Below, in pieces: positions 10,662-21,577 of a stretch of 64,000 nucleotides of DNA. The DNA is from Cephalotrichum gorgonifer (taxonomy: Eukaryota; Ascomycota; Sordariomycetes; Microascales; Microascaceae). The notes below the pieces were generated by a model, which did not search any database, was not told where the DNA came from, and saw only the letters and a program-made list of their open reading frames with translations. Within the stretch, counting starts at the first letter, position 1. The number at the start of each line of letters is the position of its first letter. Position numbers and translations under genes: made by a program. The DNA is taken from positions 1,412,744 to 1,476,743 of the forward strand of contig ONZQ02000009.1 of assembly GCA_900312665.1 (NCBI GenBank), in the 5' to 3' direction.

Positions 10662-12911
10662 ATGGCAGACGACAAGACATCGGCCACCTCCCCCTCGGGG
10701 GCGGAGGACACCAAGACGGATCACCACCTCCAGACCAAGCACACCGAGTCCGTCTCCGCTCCCCAAGATGCGGCCCAGCTCGCGGAGGAGGCCAGGCACG
10801 CGTCCTCCAAGGAGCAGGACATGACGCTCTGGTCGGCCCTGAAGCTCTACCCCAAGGCCGTCGGCTGGTCCATGCTCCTGTCCAGCACCCTCATCATGGA
10901 GGGGTACGACCTCGCCCTCCTCGGCAGCCTCTACGCCTCGCCCGTCTTCAACAAGAAGTTCGGCGAGTACGACCCCGTCAAGGAGAAGTACGCCGTCTCG
11001 GCCGCGTGGCAGTCGGGCCTCTCCAATGGTGCGCGGGCCGGCGAGATCTTCGGACTCATACTCGCCGGTTGGGCCGCCGACAGGTACGGCTACAAGATGA
11101 CCACGGTGGGGTCCCTGGTCCTCATGATCCTCTTCATCTTCGTGCTGTTCTTCGCGCCCAACGTCAAGGTGCTCGTGGTCGGGGAAGTGCTGTGCGGCAT
11201 GCCGTGGGGCGCGTTCCAGAGCGTTACGCCGGCGTATGCAAGCGAGGTTGCGCCGGTTGTGCTGAGACCCTATCTCACGACGTTCATCAACATGTGTTGG
11301 GTCATTGGTAAGCTTCTTCCGCTTCCCCTTCCTGCTTTGCTTTACCTTCTTCACCTTTCTTTGCTCCCTTTCTTCTCCTTTCAATCTATTTTCCTCGGGC
11401 CGAAGGATTCGGTCCTTTTTGTTCCGGGCCTTTTTAGGGGTGCGATCGGCGATGCGACTATATACGCAGAGAGTGTGAATGGTACGCTAATTCGGTTCGT
11501 TTTCTCGACATCTATAGGTCAGTTCTTCGCGGCGGCAGTTAATAAGGGGTCCGTTGGTCGCACCGACGACTGGGCGTACAGGATCCCCTTCGGCGTGCAG
11601 TGGGTGTGGCCGATTCCTATACTTGCCGGCGTATTGTTTGCTCCTGAGTAAGTTATGCCGCTGCGGCCTTTTGCGATTTTTTACTGCTACGCTCCCTCGG
11701 CTATATGCACGCCCCGCATTTCCCCGCGACCAAACGCGCCCCTCCATCGAAAACGCCAAGAAAAGATCGACAAGATGCAAAAAGTCCCTAGGGGACGGGA
11801 ATGAGAAGATGGAGAGAAAAAAGACTAACACGGAAAAACCACACAGATCACCATGGTGGTACGTCCGTCACGGCGACAAGGCGGCCGCCAAGAAGTCCCT
11901 CCTGCGGCTCACCTCGCGAAACCAGCCCGACTTCGATCCCGATGAGACCATCGCCATGATTGAGCACACCAACGAGCTTGAGAAGAGCATGAGCGAGGGT
12001 GTGACATTCAGGGACTGCTTCAAGGGCGTGGACCTGCGGCGGACAGAGATCGTTGTGGGCATCTGGCTTGTGCAGACGCTCGGCGGGCAGAACCTGATGG
12101 GTTACTTCGCGTATTTCTTGTAAGTGGGCCTTATACGAGAGCAGGAGGATACGGGATTCTTCGTCGGAGCTGGAGGGAGCGGAATTTTCTCCTGGGGCAG
12201 ATGGAGAAATCTAGCCGTCGGTCAAATAGGGGGAAACTAGTGCTAACCACTATCTGAACATATAGGACCCAAGCAGGCATGGACGCCTCCAACTCCTTCT
12301 CTCTCTCCATGGGCCAGTACGCCCTCGGCATAGTCGGCACCGCGGGCTCCTGGTTCCTCATGTCCAAGCTCGGTCGGCGCACGATCCACTTCAGCGGCCT
12401 CTGCGTGCAGTGCCTCCTCCTCATCACCGTCGGCAGCCTCTCCTTCGGCCCGACCAACGACTACGTCTGGGCCATCGGCGCCATGCTCATCGTCTTCACC
12501 TTCGTGTACGACTTCACCGTGGGGCCCGTGACCTACTGCCTCATCTCGGAGCTGTCGTCGACCCGCCTCAAGGCCAAGACCATCGTGCTCGCCCGCGCCG
12601 CCTACAACGCCAGCAACATCTTCGTCAACGTCATGACCAACTACCAGCTCTCGTCCACCGCGTGGGGCTGGGGCGCCAAGTCGGCCTACTTCTGGGCGGG
12701 GACGTGCCTGGTGAGCGCCGTGTGGGCGTTCTTCAGGGTGCCGGAGCCCAAGGGGAGGACGTACGCGGAGCTGGACGTGCTGTTCGAGAGGGGCGTGTCG
12801 GCGAGGAAGTTCGCGTCGACGAAGATCGATCCCTACGCGCATGCTATCGGGGGAGCTGGTGTTAAGAGGGTGTCGACCGAGAGGCAGGAGACGGAGTCGT
12901 TCCACGGCTGA
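10662..12911 (+). CDS. MFS sugar porter, probable alpha-glucoside:H+ symporter (maltose permease type)
   Basis: A plasma-membrane importer of maltose-like sugars. Four exons (10662-11307, 11518-11647, 11847-12119, 12266-12911) give 564 residues with about 12 membrane helices. Sugar-porter marks are AGWAADRYGYK after TM2, PESPWW at the start of the central loop, SKLGRRTIHF after TM8 and PEPKGRTYAELD at the end of TM12. The opening block ALKLYPKAVGWSMLLSSTLI followed by EGYDLALLGSLYA matches the maltose permease (Mal11/MAL31-like) subgroup better than hexose carriers. The long hydrophilic N-terminus (about 60 residues) also fits that group. It is divergent from a GH13 alpha-glucosidase and convergent with a Zn2Cys6 gene, together resembling a yeast MAL locus. 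The substrate is inferred from subgroup resemblance and context. Confidence 0.9.
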
Positions 12912-13024
12912 TAGCTTCGTGGGGACTGAGGGAGGGTGGTTGGCTGGGTGCCGCCTTTTTTGTACTATAACTCATAGATACCCAGTGAAAGAATGGTAAA
13001 CAAGAAAGAAAAAGATATCAAGAA

Positions 13025-13140
13025 CGCTGTTTTCCGTGTTTCCGATATTACCCTGTTTTCCGCTTTTCCCTGGTCCCGCTATTTCCCTGTTCCCCCTTAT
13101 TTCCGCCATTTTCCGTTGTCCCATTATTTTCCCCTGTTAA
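13025..13140 (+). repeat. Pyrimidine-rich short-period repeat (TTTCC)
   Basis: In the 3' region between the transporter and the Zn2Cys6 gene, TTTCC or TTTTCC recurs about every 10-14 bp (at least seven times) on one strand. Confidence 0.55.
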
Positions 13141-13178
13141 TACCCCCCCTTCCTTTTTATAACAATACCCTACATATA

Positions 13179-14852
13179 TTACAACACGAGCCCCGGCAAC
13201 GTGAGCTGCACATGCTTCAGCAACAAGTCGACGTAGATGGCCTCACCCCCCGGCAGCACCGCGATCAGCCTCCTCAGATACCTTAGGTTATCCTCCGGTT
13301 GGGCCTCGCCCCCAACGCCGCCTAGCTCCGCCGCCTCGCGCGTGAGCGGTATCCGCGCCAGTACGTCCACTACGGCACACGCGACGTCGAACAGCTTCTC
13401 TGTGAGGCCGACGCCGTGGACGGCGACGCCCGCGAGCGGCAGGTCTCTCGTCGACAGGGTGGCCTCGCGCGCGACCTCGAGGGGGTAATGGTACGTCAGG
13501 CTCGTGCTCCCGCCGGGGGCGGTGACGTCGGAGAGGTGGCCTAGGCGCAGGCGGAGCTGCCAGAGGATGATGCGCAGCCAGAGCTGGGTGACGCGGAGGT
13601 TGGCCTTCTGGGTGTCGCGCAGGGGCGCGGTGTGGTCGACGGCTGTGTTGATGGCCGCCTCGACGCGCGCGAGGGAGGCCGCGGAGGGGACGAAGGAGGG
13701 GTCCATCTCGTGGCTCAGGAGGGCGATGAAGGAGGTGTCGATGGGGCGGAAGAGGGCGGCGAGGTCGCGGAAGCCGGCGAGGGAGGGGTCCGTGGCCGAG
13801 GGGGGCGGGGTGGATGCCGTGACCTGGAGGGTTACGGGGCGGCGGTAGCGGATGGCGTGGGAGCGCTCGGAAATAAGGAGGACCCAGAAGAGGCGGTCGG
13901 CGAGGGGGTTGCCCGCTGCGGCGCCGGTGGGCTTGTAGAGGAGGAGGAGGGTGGTGGCCTCGCGGAGGAAGAAGAAGGCGAGGCTGTGGTGGCAGAGGGA
14001 GGAGTGGCAGGCGTAGATGAAGAAGGTGAGGAGGATGTGGTCGAATGTGGGTGTCGAGCCCTGGCGGACGCGGCGGTGGGCCTCGATGGCCTCGTCGAAG
14101 AGGTGGCGGCCGTAGACGTCGTTGGGCTCGCGCACCGCGGCGCCGAAGGAGTAGGCGCCCGGCTCCTCGACCTGGAGCGTCACCATGGCGCACATCGCGA
14201 GCAGGGTCCCGTACGACTCGTGGTAGTTGCTGGAGGAGGAGGGGGAGGAGGGGTCCGGGTTCTCGGCGCGCTGGCGGAGGCCGAGGATGTAGGCCTCGGT
14301 CAGGATGGGGATCGTCGGGAAGAGGCGCACGAAGAAGCGCTCGACGCAGTGCGAGATGACCTCTGGCGGCGGGAGGGTGCGCGGCGCGAAGGGGAAGGCG
14401 GAGGAGGTGGCGGAGGAGGGGCAGGGACCTTGCGGCGGGGCGCACGCGCCCGGGACGGCGCCGAGGGCGAGGGGGGACGACGCGGCGGCGACGGGGCGCG
14501 GGGACGGGTTGAGGCACTCAGCGGCGAGGTCGGCCTTGACGCACCGCCGGCAGGGTCGGTCCTCGCTGCAGCCCTTCTGGAGACGCTTGCAGCGGTTACA
14601 CGCGCGTGTCACCTGGGCGCGCTTGGGGCGCGGCGAGAGGTGGCGGTGCTGCGAGACGGAGTCGGAGTTCGGAGTCCCGCTCCTGGGGCGCTTGCCGCCG
14701 CCGGTGGACGAGGACAGCGACGGCGTAGGAGCGGGAGAGGCGACGCTGCCATCTCCGCTCGCGCTTGTGGGGTGGTCCTGGCCCTGGTTGTGGTTGTGGT
14801 TGTTGTTGTGATTCTGGTTCTGGTTCTGGTTCGGCTGTTGTGGCGTGTCCAT
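13179..14852 (-). CDS. Zn2Cys6 transcription factor next to the MAL-like pair
   Basis: An intronless gene of 557 residues. The Zn2Cys6 DNA-binding domain starts near residue 85 with spacing C-X2-C-X6-C-X5-C-X2-C-X8-C (ACNRCKRLQKGC, then CRRC). Ahead of it lie a low-complexity Asn/Gln/His stretch (NQNQNQNHNNNHNHNQ) and a Ser/Pro-rich segment. The middle homology (fungal transcription factor) region follows, from about residue 150 to 500. The start chosen is the ATG before DTPQQPN, because two upstream codons lack an ATG. Its position beside the transporter and alpha-glucosidase suggests a pathway-specific activator. It is not close to yeast Mal63 or AmyR in its zinc cluster, so the role is inferred from neighbourhood only. 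Confidence 0.85.
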   Translation of the reverse strand: MDTPQQPNQNQNQNHNNNHNHNQGQDHPTSASGDGSVASPAPTPSLSSSTGGGKRPRSGTPNSDSVSQHRHLSPRPKRAQVTRACNRCKRLQKGCSEDRPCRRCVKADLAAECLNPSPRPVAAASSPLALGAVPGACAPPQGPCPSSATSSAFPFAPRTLPPPEVISHCVERFFVRLFPTIPILTEAYILGLRQRAENPDPSSPSSSSNYHESYGTLLAMCAMVTLQVEEPGAYSFGAAVREPNDVYGRHLFDEAIEAHRRVRQGSTPTFDHILLTFFIYACHSSLCHHSLAFFFLREATTLLLLYKPTGAAAGNPLADRLFWVLLISERSHAIRYRRPVTLQVTASTPPPSATDPSLAGFRDLAALFRPIDTSFIALLSHEMDPSFVPSAASLARVEAAINTAVDHTAPLRDTQKANLRVTQLWLRIILWQLRLRLGHLSDVTAPGGSTSLTYHYPLEVAREATLSTRDLPLAGVAVHGVGLTEKLFDVACAVVDVLARIPLTREAAELGGVGGEAQPEDNLRYLRRLIAVLPGGEAIYVDLLLKHVQLTLPGLVL

Positions 14853-15811
14853 GTTCAATTGGTCCGTCGTCGGCAGTCGTCCGTCTGTATCCGCCCGGCT
14901 TTATCAGGCGCCTTGGCTCGTGTGCGCCTATTCTCCCCTAATGCGGGAGCCAACTTAAAAAAGTGCCGGGAAATTTTTGTTGGATGCGGGTTTTGCTTTT
15001 TCCCACTAAATGAACTTAAATTGTCGGGGTTTTTGTGGGAACGTCGGAGTTGGGAGAGAGAGTCGGTCAGCCGACTTCGGGGGGGAAGGGGAGAGGTGAG
15101 AATTTGGAGGTTTTTACTTCAAAGTATTGCTCTCCAGGGTTCTCCGCGTTTTTTTTTCATCCCCCGCGGTTCAAAAGTGCGGGCAAGGTAATGCACCCCA
15201 CAAGAGACTAGCCCGGTTGCCGGACTAGGACCTTCTTGGGACGGGGTAGCATTGCCAAGCCACCGACAGGTTACGACACGGCAAGCGACCTGCGACCCTG
15301 GCTGCCGCCCGGCCCCCTTCTTCCCTTTTTGAACATTTAATCCAGCCCGTCCCTCGTAATGGTTGCTCGGAGCAGTCCGTTCTTGGAATCCTGGAAATCC
15401 TGAATTCCTGCGAGTCCTAACTTCGTATATAGTGTGCTTATTGGTGTCCCCACGGTACGGCACGGCACGGCTACTACATCCCTTGAAAGATCGTCTTCGC
15501 TTAATTACAAATAGCGAAATATCACATGCCTCGATGGAAATAGTCCGATTTTAGTGGCCAGGAAAAAGCTTAAAGCCAGAGATATGTCGGTTACGCTTTC
15601 CTTTGACTTACATATTACTTCGTAGACCGTAACCAACGACCTCGGCTCATTTCCACCTTGTACTCCATGACTACTCCTGCGGCTGATCGCAAAGCCTGGG
15701 CGACAAGCATGGGGGACGCACACACCGCCACCTAGCGTGTCTGAGAGCCGTCCGAGCACCTCAGGGTCCAACGCGTCAATGACGTGCTCACCTTATGCGC
15801 AGTCCGAGAGC
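14853..15811. other. Intergenic: upstream of the Zn2Cys6 gene
   Basis: This holds the promoter side of the regulator and the 3' flank of the amidohydrolase. A GTCGGAGTTGGGAG word lies at about 15043-15056, another CGGAGT occurrence, and a GGCAC-type short repeat sits near 15455-15470. I see no gene. Confidence 0.55.
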
Positions 15812-17551
15812 TCAGCACGACTCCCACACCTTCTTCCCCGCAAAGTACGTCGCCCTCATATCGGCCTTCAATAGCTTCTCCGCGTCCCACTCCATATCCA
15901 CAACCGCAAAGTCGGCCATCTTCCCCACCTCCAGACTCCCCGTCCTCTCATCGGCAAAAACACTTGCAGCCGCGCCCCTAGTCCCCGCCACGATTGCCTC
16001 ACACACACCCAGCTTGAAGTGCTCGTTGACAATCTCGTCGCTCTCCGGCTCCCTCGCCGACCGCCGCGTCGTAGCAACGTAGACATTTCCCAGCGGATCC
16101 CACGGAGCGGTAGGGCTATCTGTCCCCAGCGCCATCAGCGCCCCGCCGTCCGCCATCTCCCGGTATGGGAACGCCCGCCCGCAGCGCTCCTTGCCGATCA
16201 GCCGCGGCCACGCCCTCAGGATGGCCGGGTCGGAGTGCACGGGCTGGATCGACGCCGTGAGTCCCAACTTCCCTAGTCGTTTCGCGTCCTCGGGCGATGC
16301 CAGCTCGATATGCTCGATGCGGTGCCGTCTGCCGGGCGTGCCGTATCTCTCCAGGGCATCGACGGCCATCTTGATGGACGCGTCCCCGATGGCGTGCAGC
16401 GCGATCTGCATTCCCGCGTCGTCCGCGGCCTCGACCACTGGCGCGAGGTCCTTGGGCGCCCAGATGGGCGGGGGTGAGTCGATGTGTGCGTAGGGCTCCG
16501 AGAGGAACGCCGTGCAAGCGTCCACGATGCCGTCGCACACGATCTTGATCCCCACCACGCGCAGGTCCGGCGAGGTGGAGCTGTTGAACTGGGTCTGCAG
16601 CTCCTTTGCGCGGCGGACCTGCTTCAGGCGTGATTCGGCGTCGCCGGCTGGCTTGATGAGCCAGTAGGCCGCGATGCGGATGGGGAGGTCGGGGCGGAGG
16701 GCGTGCAGGGAGACGAGAGCCTCCCAGGCCGGCTCGTCCATGGCCATGTCCACGAAGCCGGTGTAGCCTAGCGTGCTGTAGTTCTCAATCGCGGCGAGCA
16801 TGTAGTCGCGCCGCTCTCCTATAGACGATAACTGGGCCAGGCGCGGCCAGACGATACTGAGGACCGCGCCCTCGCTTAGCACGCCGTTGGGCCTGCCGTT
16901 CTCGTCTCGCTGGATCTTCCCGCCCGACGGGTCCTCGGTCATATTTAGGACGTCTAGCTCCTCCAGCCCCTTGTAGTTGCACCATGTGGAGTGCAGGTCT
17001 TTGGTGTCGACGTAGATGGGCCGCGGGTCGAGGTCGTCGAGGTCTGCAGCCGTCACGCCGTCGGGAGTCATAGAGTGCGTCCACTCCTTGGCCATGACGC
17101 GCGGCACGGCCGGGTTGGCTGCGGCGAAGGACTTGATCGCCGAGCGGATGTCCGAGAGGTTCTTGCAGTGTCGAAGGCTGACTCTTTTCAGGGATTGGCC
17201 CAGGATCAGGAGGTGGATGTGGCCGTCGACGAAGCCAGGGAGGACCGTCTGCTGCCTTAGGTCGTTGGTCGTCACGCCAGGCGCGGAAGCGTACTTCGCG
17301 GCGAGGTCGGCGGAGGTTCCGATGGCGGAGACGACGCCGTCCTGTATGAACATGGCCTCTGCAAAGGTGGGCTCATCGCCGAGGCCGGCTGCCGTTGTGG
17401 TGAGAATGCGGCCATTGGTGAAGAGCGCGCCCGGGTCCTTGGACTGTCTGGAACTTGTGGCCGGGGCGAGGGAGGCACCGGGAGCGTTGAGGACCGTATT
17501 TGGGAACAAATCGAGGCGGAGCTCTATGTTTAAAGAGTCCGGTGCGGACAT
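15812..17551 (-). CDS. YtcJ-like amidohydrolase (Amidohydro_3 family)
   Basis: A metal-dependent amidohydrolase of 579 residues encoded in one exon. Family marks appear in order: a FTNGRILT start of the beta-sandwich, VLPGFVDGHIHL with the HxH metal ligands, GIKIVCDGIVDACTAFL with the lysine expected to be carbamylated, QIALHAIGD, HRIEHIELA, and GTDSPTAPWDP with the catalytic Asp. It ends in the usual VGKMADFAVVD sandwich strand. The substrate is unknown, as for most fungal YtcJ relatives; an exoenzyme-type deacylase or deaminase of a small amide is possible. There is no signal peptide. The start is the first ATG of the frame. Flanking genes give no clear pathway. Confidence 0.88.
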   Translation of the reverse strand: MSAPDSLNIELRLDLFPNTVLNAPGASLAPATSSRQSKDPGALFTNGRILTTTAAGLGDEPTFAEAMFIQDGVVSAIGTSADLAAKYASAPGVTTNDLRQQTVLPGFVDGHIHLLILGQSLKRVSLRHCKNLSDIRSAIKSFAAANPAVPRVMAKEWTHSMTPDGVTAADLDDLDPRPIYVDTKDLHSTWCNYKGLEELDVLNMTEDPSGGKIQRDENGRPNGVLSEGAVLSIVWPRLAQLSSIGERRDYMLAAIENYSTLGYTGFVDMAMDEPAWEALVSLHALRPDLPIRIAAYWLIKPAGDAESRLKQVRRAKELQTQFNSSTSPDLRVVGIKIVCDGIVDACTAFLSEPYAHIDSPPPIWAPKDLAPVVEAADDAGMQIALHAIGDASIKMAVDALERYGTPGRRHRIEHIELASPEDAKRLGKLGLTASIQPVHSDPAILRAWPRLIGKERCGRAFPYREMADGGALMALGTDSPTAPWDPLGNVYVATTRRSAREPESDEIVNEHFKLGVCEAIVAGTRGAAASVFADERTGSLEVGKMADFAVVDMEWDAEKLLKADMRATYFAGKKVWESC

Positions 17552-18006
17552 GGCGTAGAAATTGGATGATGATGCGGAAGAATGAGGCCTTGAGGATAAT
17601 GGTGGGAGGATCAGATAAGATTAGATGAATAGATAACTGGGGCGGGGCCGGTTTCGGCTTGGGTCGTAATGCTGCACTTTACGGAGTAGTGTTCGGGGTA
17701 AGGCCGTGTTACCCCGCCCGTCTTGGCCCAAGGACCTCCTCACATGAGATTGGGTCACGTGTGTGCAGAACATAGTACCCAAGGTGGATGTCGACTTAGA
17801 TGTGTGTTGTCTTGAGAATCTGACTGCTTTATTAACAGACAATCACCTCCTCAGAGAACTATCGGTTACCTTTACGTTGTAGGTCTGACATTACAGGCCG
17901 GCGCCAACCAGTTCTCGACTCGCTACTTCTTCGTCTCTGTAAAAAAGAAGATTTATCCCGTTAAAAGTGATAACACGCAGGCCAAACACTGTCTCCGCGC
18001 CAGGGC
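17552..18006. other. Intergenic
   Basis: This is the promoter side of the amidohydrolase and the 3' flank of the NACHT gene. No gene, repeat or RNA was recognised. Confidence 0.6.
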
Positions 18007-20891
18007 TCAGCCAGGAGCGCCTGCAAGCGTGGTCCACAAAGTCCTTCCGCGCCCAGAGTGGGATTTCAACAACTGTCCCACCTCCCTCCAGTATGCAATT
18101 CTTTCACCATTGGACTCCGTAGCCTCTCTCGCACGTACCTCATCCATGATGGGATTCCTGTCATTTGGTCGCTCGCTGTCGGTCCAGGTTTGTCTTCCAG
18201 AGGCTCCGCTTTCCAGCAGAAAAGCAACCGTCTTGAGCCTGGTAGCCAGCGAGACGGAATCCGCGCCGGACCCCTGGGATCCGGGATACCATATGCTAGA
18301 CTTGAATTCCGGGTCCGCTCCTAACACCGCAAAGGCCAAAAGGGATTCGGACGCGATGCCATCGCGGGGCCCGAAAATAGTGGCGGTCCGGCTAATAAGG
18401 CCGGGTTTCCGGTGGACCTTCGCTCGCAGGTACGGGAGAACGCAGAACAGCGCTGCGAGTTCCATGAAAGGATCACTGACAGGTGCCCGTCTTCTAGAGC
18501 CAAGCAGGGCATCCGGGATCCCTGGAATCCCCTCGTTTTTCGGGGTGGACTCCTGGAGGCCATCACGATAGAAGTCCAGGATCCTGATTAGTTTTGGCGT
18601 GTTGAGAGGGGATCCCTTAACCTTGGAGGCGTATAATAATAAATCATCGAAGAAGCCATCTTTGAACGCCCGAGTTGGATCTGGCTTGTCTATACCACCG
18701 GTCGTACCCGTACTGCGGAGCAGGGCCTTTCCCGTCGTTATTGTGAGGTTCGCATCGAATTCCTCGGATAGGTGAGAGCAGATATTCTCCCACACGTCAG
18801 GCTTAGATGCCCAGTCTCTCGCTGTGCGGTGTAAGAAGTCGACGGTACGTGATGGCAGCACCTCTAAGATGCCCCGTGTACTGCTGCTCACGCGCCTCCT
18901 CACGATATCCAGGATTCCGTCGGGCTTGCGCGTCTTCCGACCCAAGTCGTCAATGTTTCCCTCCCGGCCTAGCCAGATGACCATGAAGCGGAGGGGGTCG
19001 TCCGTCGCCGCCATCACAATAGCCACAAGTTCCGACGCCGCCGTGATATTCCGGCCGCTGATCCCCGACCAGATCGTGTTGTAGAGATCGGCTATATCAC
19101 TCGGCAGGCTGTTCACCGCGGCATGTAGCTCTGAGAGGGTTGCACCGTCGCTGAGCGACTCGACCAGTGACGTGACGACCAGCGACAACCATAGGAAGAC
19201 GCCGTTGGCCCTGGCGACGACCTCGTTCTTGAGGGCGGCCGCCTCGGCGGGAAATGCCTTCGACAAGTCATGGTATCCCTCGGTGCTATTGAAGCGGGCA
19301 TCAACAAATAGCGACATGTCACCCGCCGTCAGGTCCTGCATACGGAGCATCGGGTTCTTGTGGAGGGCGTCTCGGAATTCCTGCCACTCCCTGCTGGCCA
19401 CCACCACCTTTACGCCCGTGCACAAGCAGAGTTTCTGGATCAGCTTCAATAGATCAGTTGGGCCCGTATCAAACTCATCCAGGCCGTCCACGAACACCGC
19501 TATTTTAATGCTCTTGCCACATTCGTCAAGAAGGATGTCTAGCGACTCTTCTAGTTCCCAGATCGTCCATTCAGGCAGGAGTAAATCACTGCCGGTCGTG
19601 GTCATGAATGCCCAACGCCTCGGCGCGACAGTTGACGCCAAGGCAGGGAGGCGCTGGAGACACTGGAAGAGAATGGTCCTGAGGAGGCCCTCTATGGCTT
19701 TCTGCAATTTGGAACCAGCTATCCATGCGTAGTAGCTCATTACGCATAAGGGAAGCCCGTCGGCCCACTTCTCTAGCCGCTTGGTCCATTGTGGGTCATC
19801 GAGTATGTGCTTCATCAGTGTCGACTTTCCCGATCCAGGCTTCCCCGTTATCCAGAATGGCTCACCCGTATCCTCTTCTAACCAATCTGGAAAGAATGGT
19901 TTTCCGCTTGGCGAGGGCCCGGTGTCCATGATCCAACGGAGTGTTTTGTCGAAGGCGCCGTGGATGGCCTCATCCCGGCTCTGCATAGCCTCGAACTTCA
20001 GGCTGTGAACCACCCCCTGGGAGAAGATCAGCCCCCATCTATTGGCTGCAGGAATACCGCCGGGAGCCGTCTCACTCGACCTGCACACGACTGGTTTCCA
20101 GGTCCTTGTCCACAAGTGGTCAACCAGTTCCTTAAATACGCCCCCCCGCCCCCCCGTGGGTGCGTCAGGGCTTTGATCACTTGGACCTCCATAGTACTGA
20201 GGCGGCGCGAGTGCATGTCTCCCGGAATCTCGGCTGTATTTTTCCTGGCATCTTGCTCCCCATGGGTACCACCTTCAATCCGCTCCGTCGTGGCAATCAG
20301 CTGGTCCAGTTTCCGCCCGAACTCAATCTCTCGTCGTCGGCTCTCGCGCGACTCCACCCTACCAGAAAAGCCCCAAGGTAAGTGAATCGTTCTATCGCAG
20401 GCATGATTCTAAGAAAGAAACCGAACTCACCAGATATCATGCACCGAAAAGTAGATCACCCGAGTCCGCATTTGTTCCAGCCGGTCCGTCAGGTCCCGGG
20501 TCTTTGAAGCGTTGAGCGTGCTAATCAGTGCGCCGCCGATTCCTTTCTTCTTAGGCCCCCCGCCCCCGTAGAGCTTATATATGCCTTTTGACAAGAGCGT
20601 ATTCATGGCGCCTTCGAAGTCCTTGGCGATGATATCGATATTCGCAAGTATCGGGCCCAGGAGCTCATCCTGCTCCTGGCCGTGAATCAGCGGCCGCGGC
20701 CGGGCTATTTCCTCCCTAGCCCGCTCGGCGAGAGTTGTCAAGTCATCCAAGACGGTGGACACCTCGACCTCCTTCGCGGTATGGCCGGAGGGGGATTTGT
20801 ATACCTCGACTGATGTCTTCAGGAGCCTTGTACCGAAGTCGACTAACTGAACCACGGCTGCCACCGCCGATAAGGTATTGAAGGGGTCCAT
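18007..20891 (-). CDS. NACHT-type STAND/NLR protein with fungal N-terminal domain
   Basis: A signal-transducing NTPase of the fungal NLR class, proteins linked to non-self recognition and regulated cell death. Three exons (20891-20431, 20358-20181, 20130-18007) give 920 residues. The N-terminus (MDPFNTLSAVAAVVQLVDFG) is the helical domain common to fungal STAND proteins. The NACHT core has the P-loop GKPGSGKST near residue 309-317 and Walker B AVFVDGLDEFD near 424-434, followed by VVVASREW. The C-terminal 450 residues show no ankyrin, WD or TPR repeats. The last intron (20131-20180) is only 50 nt and contains two runs of seven G on the coding strand; without it the frame breaks, so a homopolymer frameshift is the alternative. 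An ATG 30 nt further upstream (20921) is also in frame; I prefer the one before DPFN. Confidence 0.82.
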
Positions 20892-21577
20892 ATCTAACGG
20901 ATGTCGTTGGTAGCATCTCATTTAAGGTAGAGAACAGCGCGAGGTTACCTGGCTTGCGGTTTCGATTTTGGGAATGGCATTATTTTGGAGGTGGACGGGC
21001 GGGGAAATAGATCTAGAGCCTGGCCTCATCCCTTCACTTCATGGCTACGGATAAGGGAACAGGGCTTGCCGACAATCAACCGCCTGTTGGTGATTGGCTT
21101 TTTGCTGAGCGAATAATCCTAGCCCATGGCCTGGAGCTGAAACCCATGTCCAGTCATATCAAGCCACACTGACGCCCTCGGCGTTTAATATGTGCTCTGA
21201 GCGAGGAGAAAGCAACATTGCTGTATGGCAAGTAAGAATCGTGACTTATAAGCACCAATGTACCGTAATTATAAAGTCGGCAGCCATAGTAGATAACTAA
21301 AACCACAAGTATCTTAGCTGCGACCTGCTGATAGCCCGAGATCCCTACCCAGGTTGTTACCCGCCTCGCCAACATAGCCAAATAAGCCAAGAGAAGAAGG
21401 CCGATATCACACCACCCGTTGGATTGACATATCGACCGAGACGATAGTGGCGCTTAAATTACTTGTTTCAAAGGTGGCACTAGAAATGATTCTGGTATAT
21501 CCTTCTGTAAAGCCAGGAGAAGCTCTGCGGTAAAAAGCACGACTCAGCATCGGGAGGACTAAATTGCCACTACAATT
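20892..21577. other. AT-richer intergenic region
   Basis: This is the upstream side of the NACHT gene. From about 21160 to 21560 the A+T content rises. A short open frame on the minus strand at 21154-21390 is not convincing. No repeat or RNA was recognised. Confidence 0.55.

Noticed and set aside
13288..15191. Long open frames (over 400 codons) on both strands around the Zn2Cys6 gene
   Set aside because: Pro/Arg- or Gly/Glu-rich shadows of a GC-rich coding region; the frame with the Cys6 motif is the real one.
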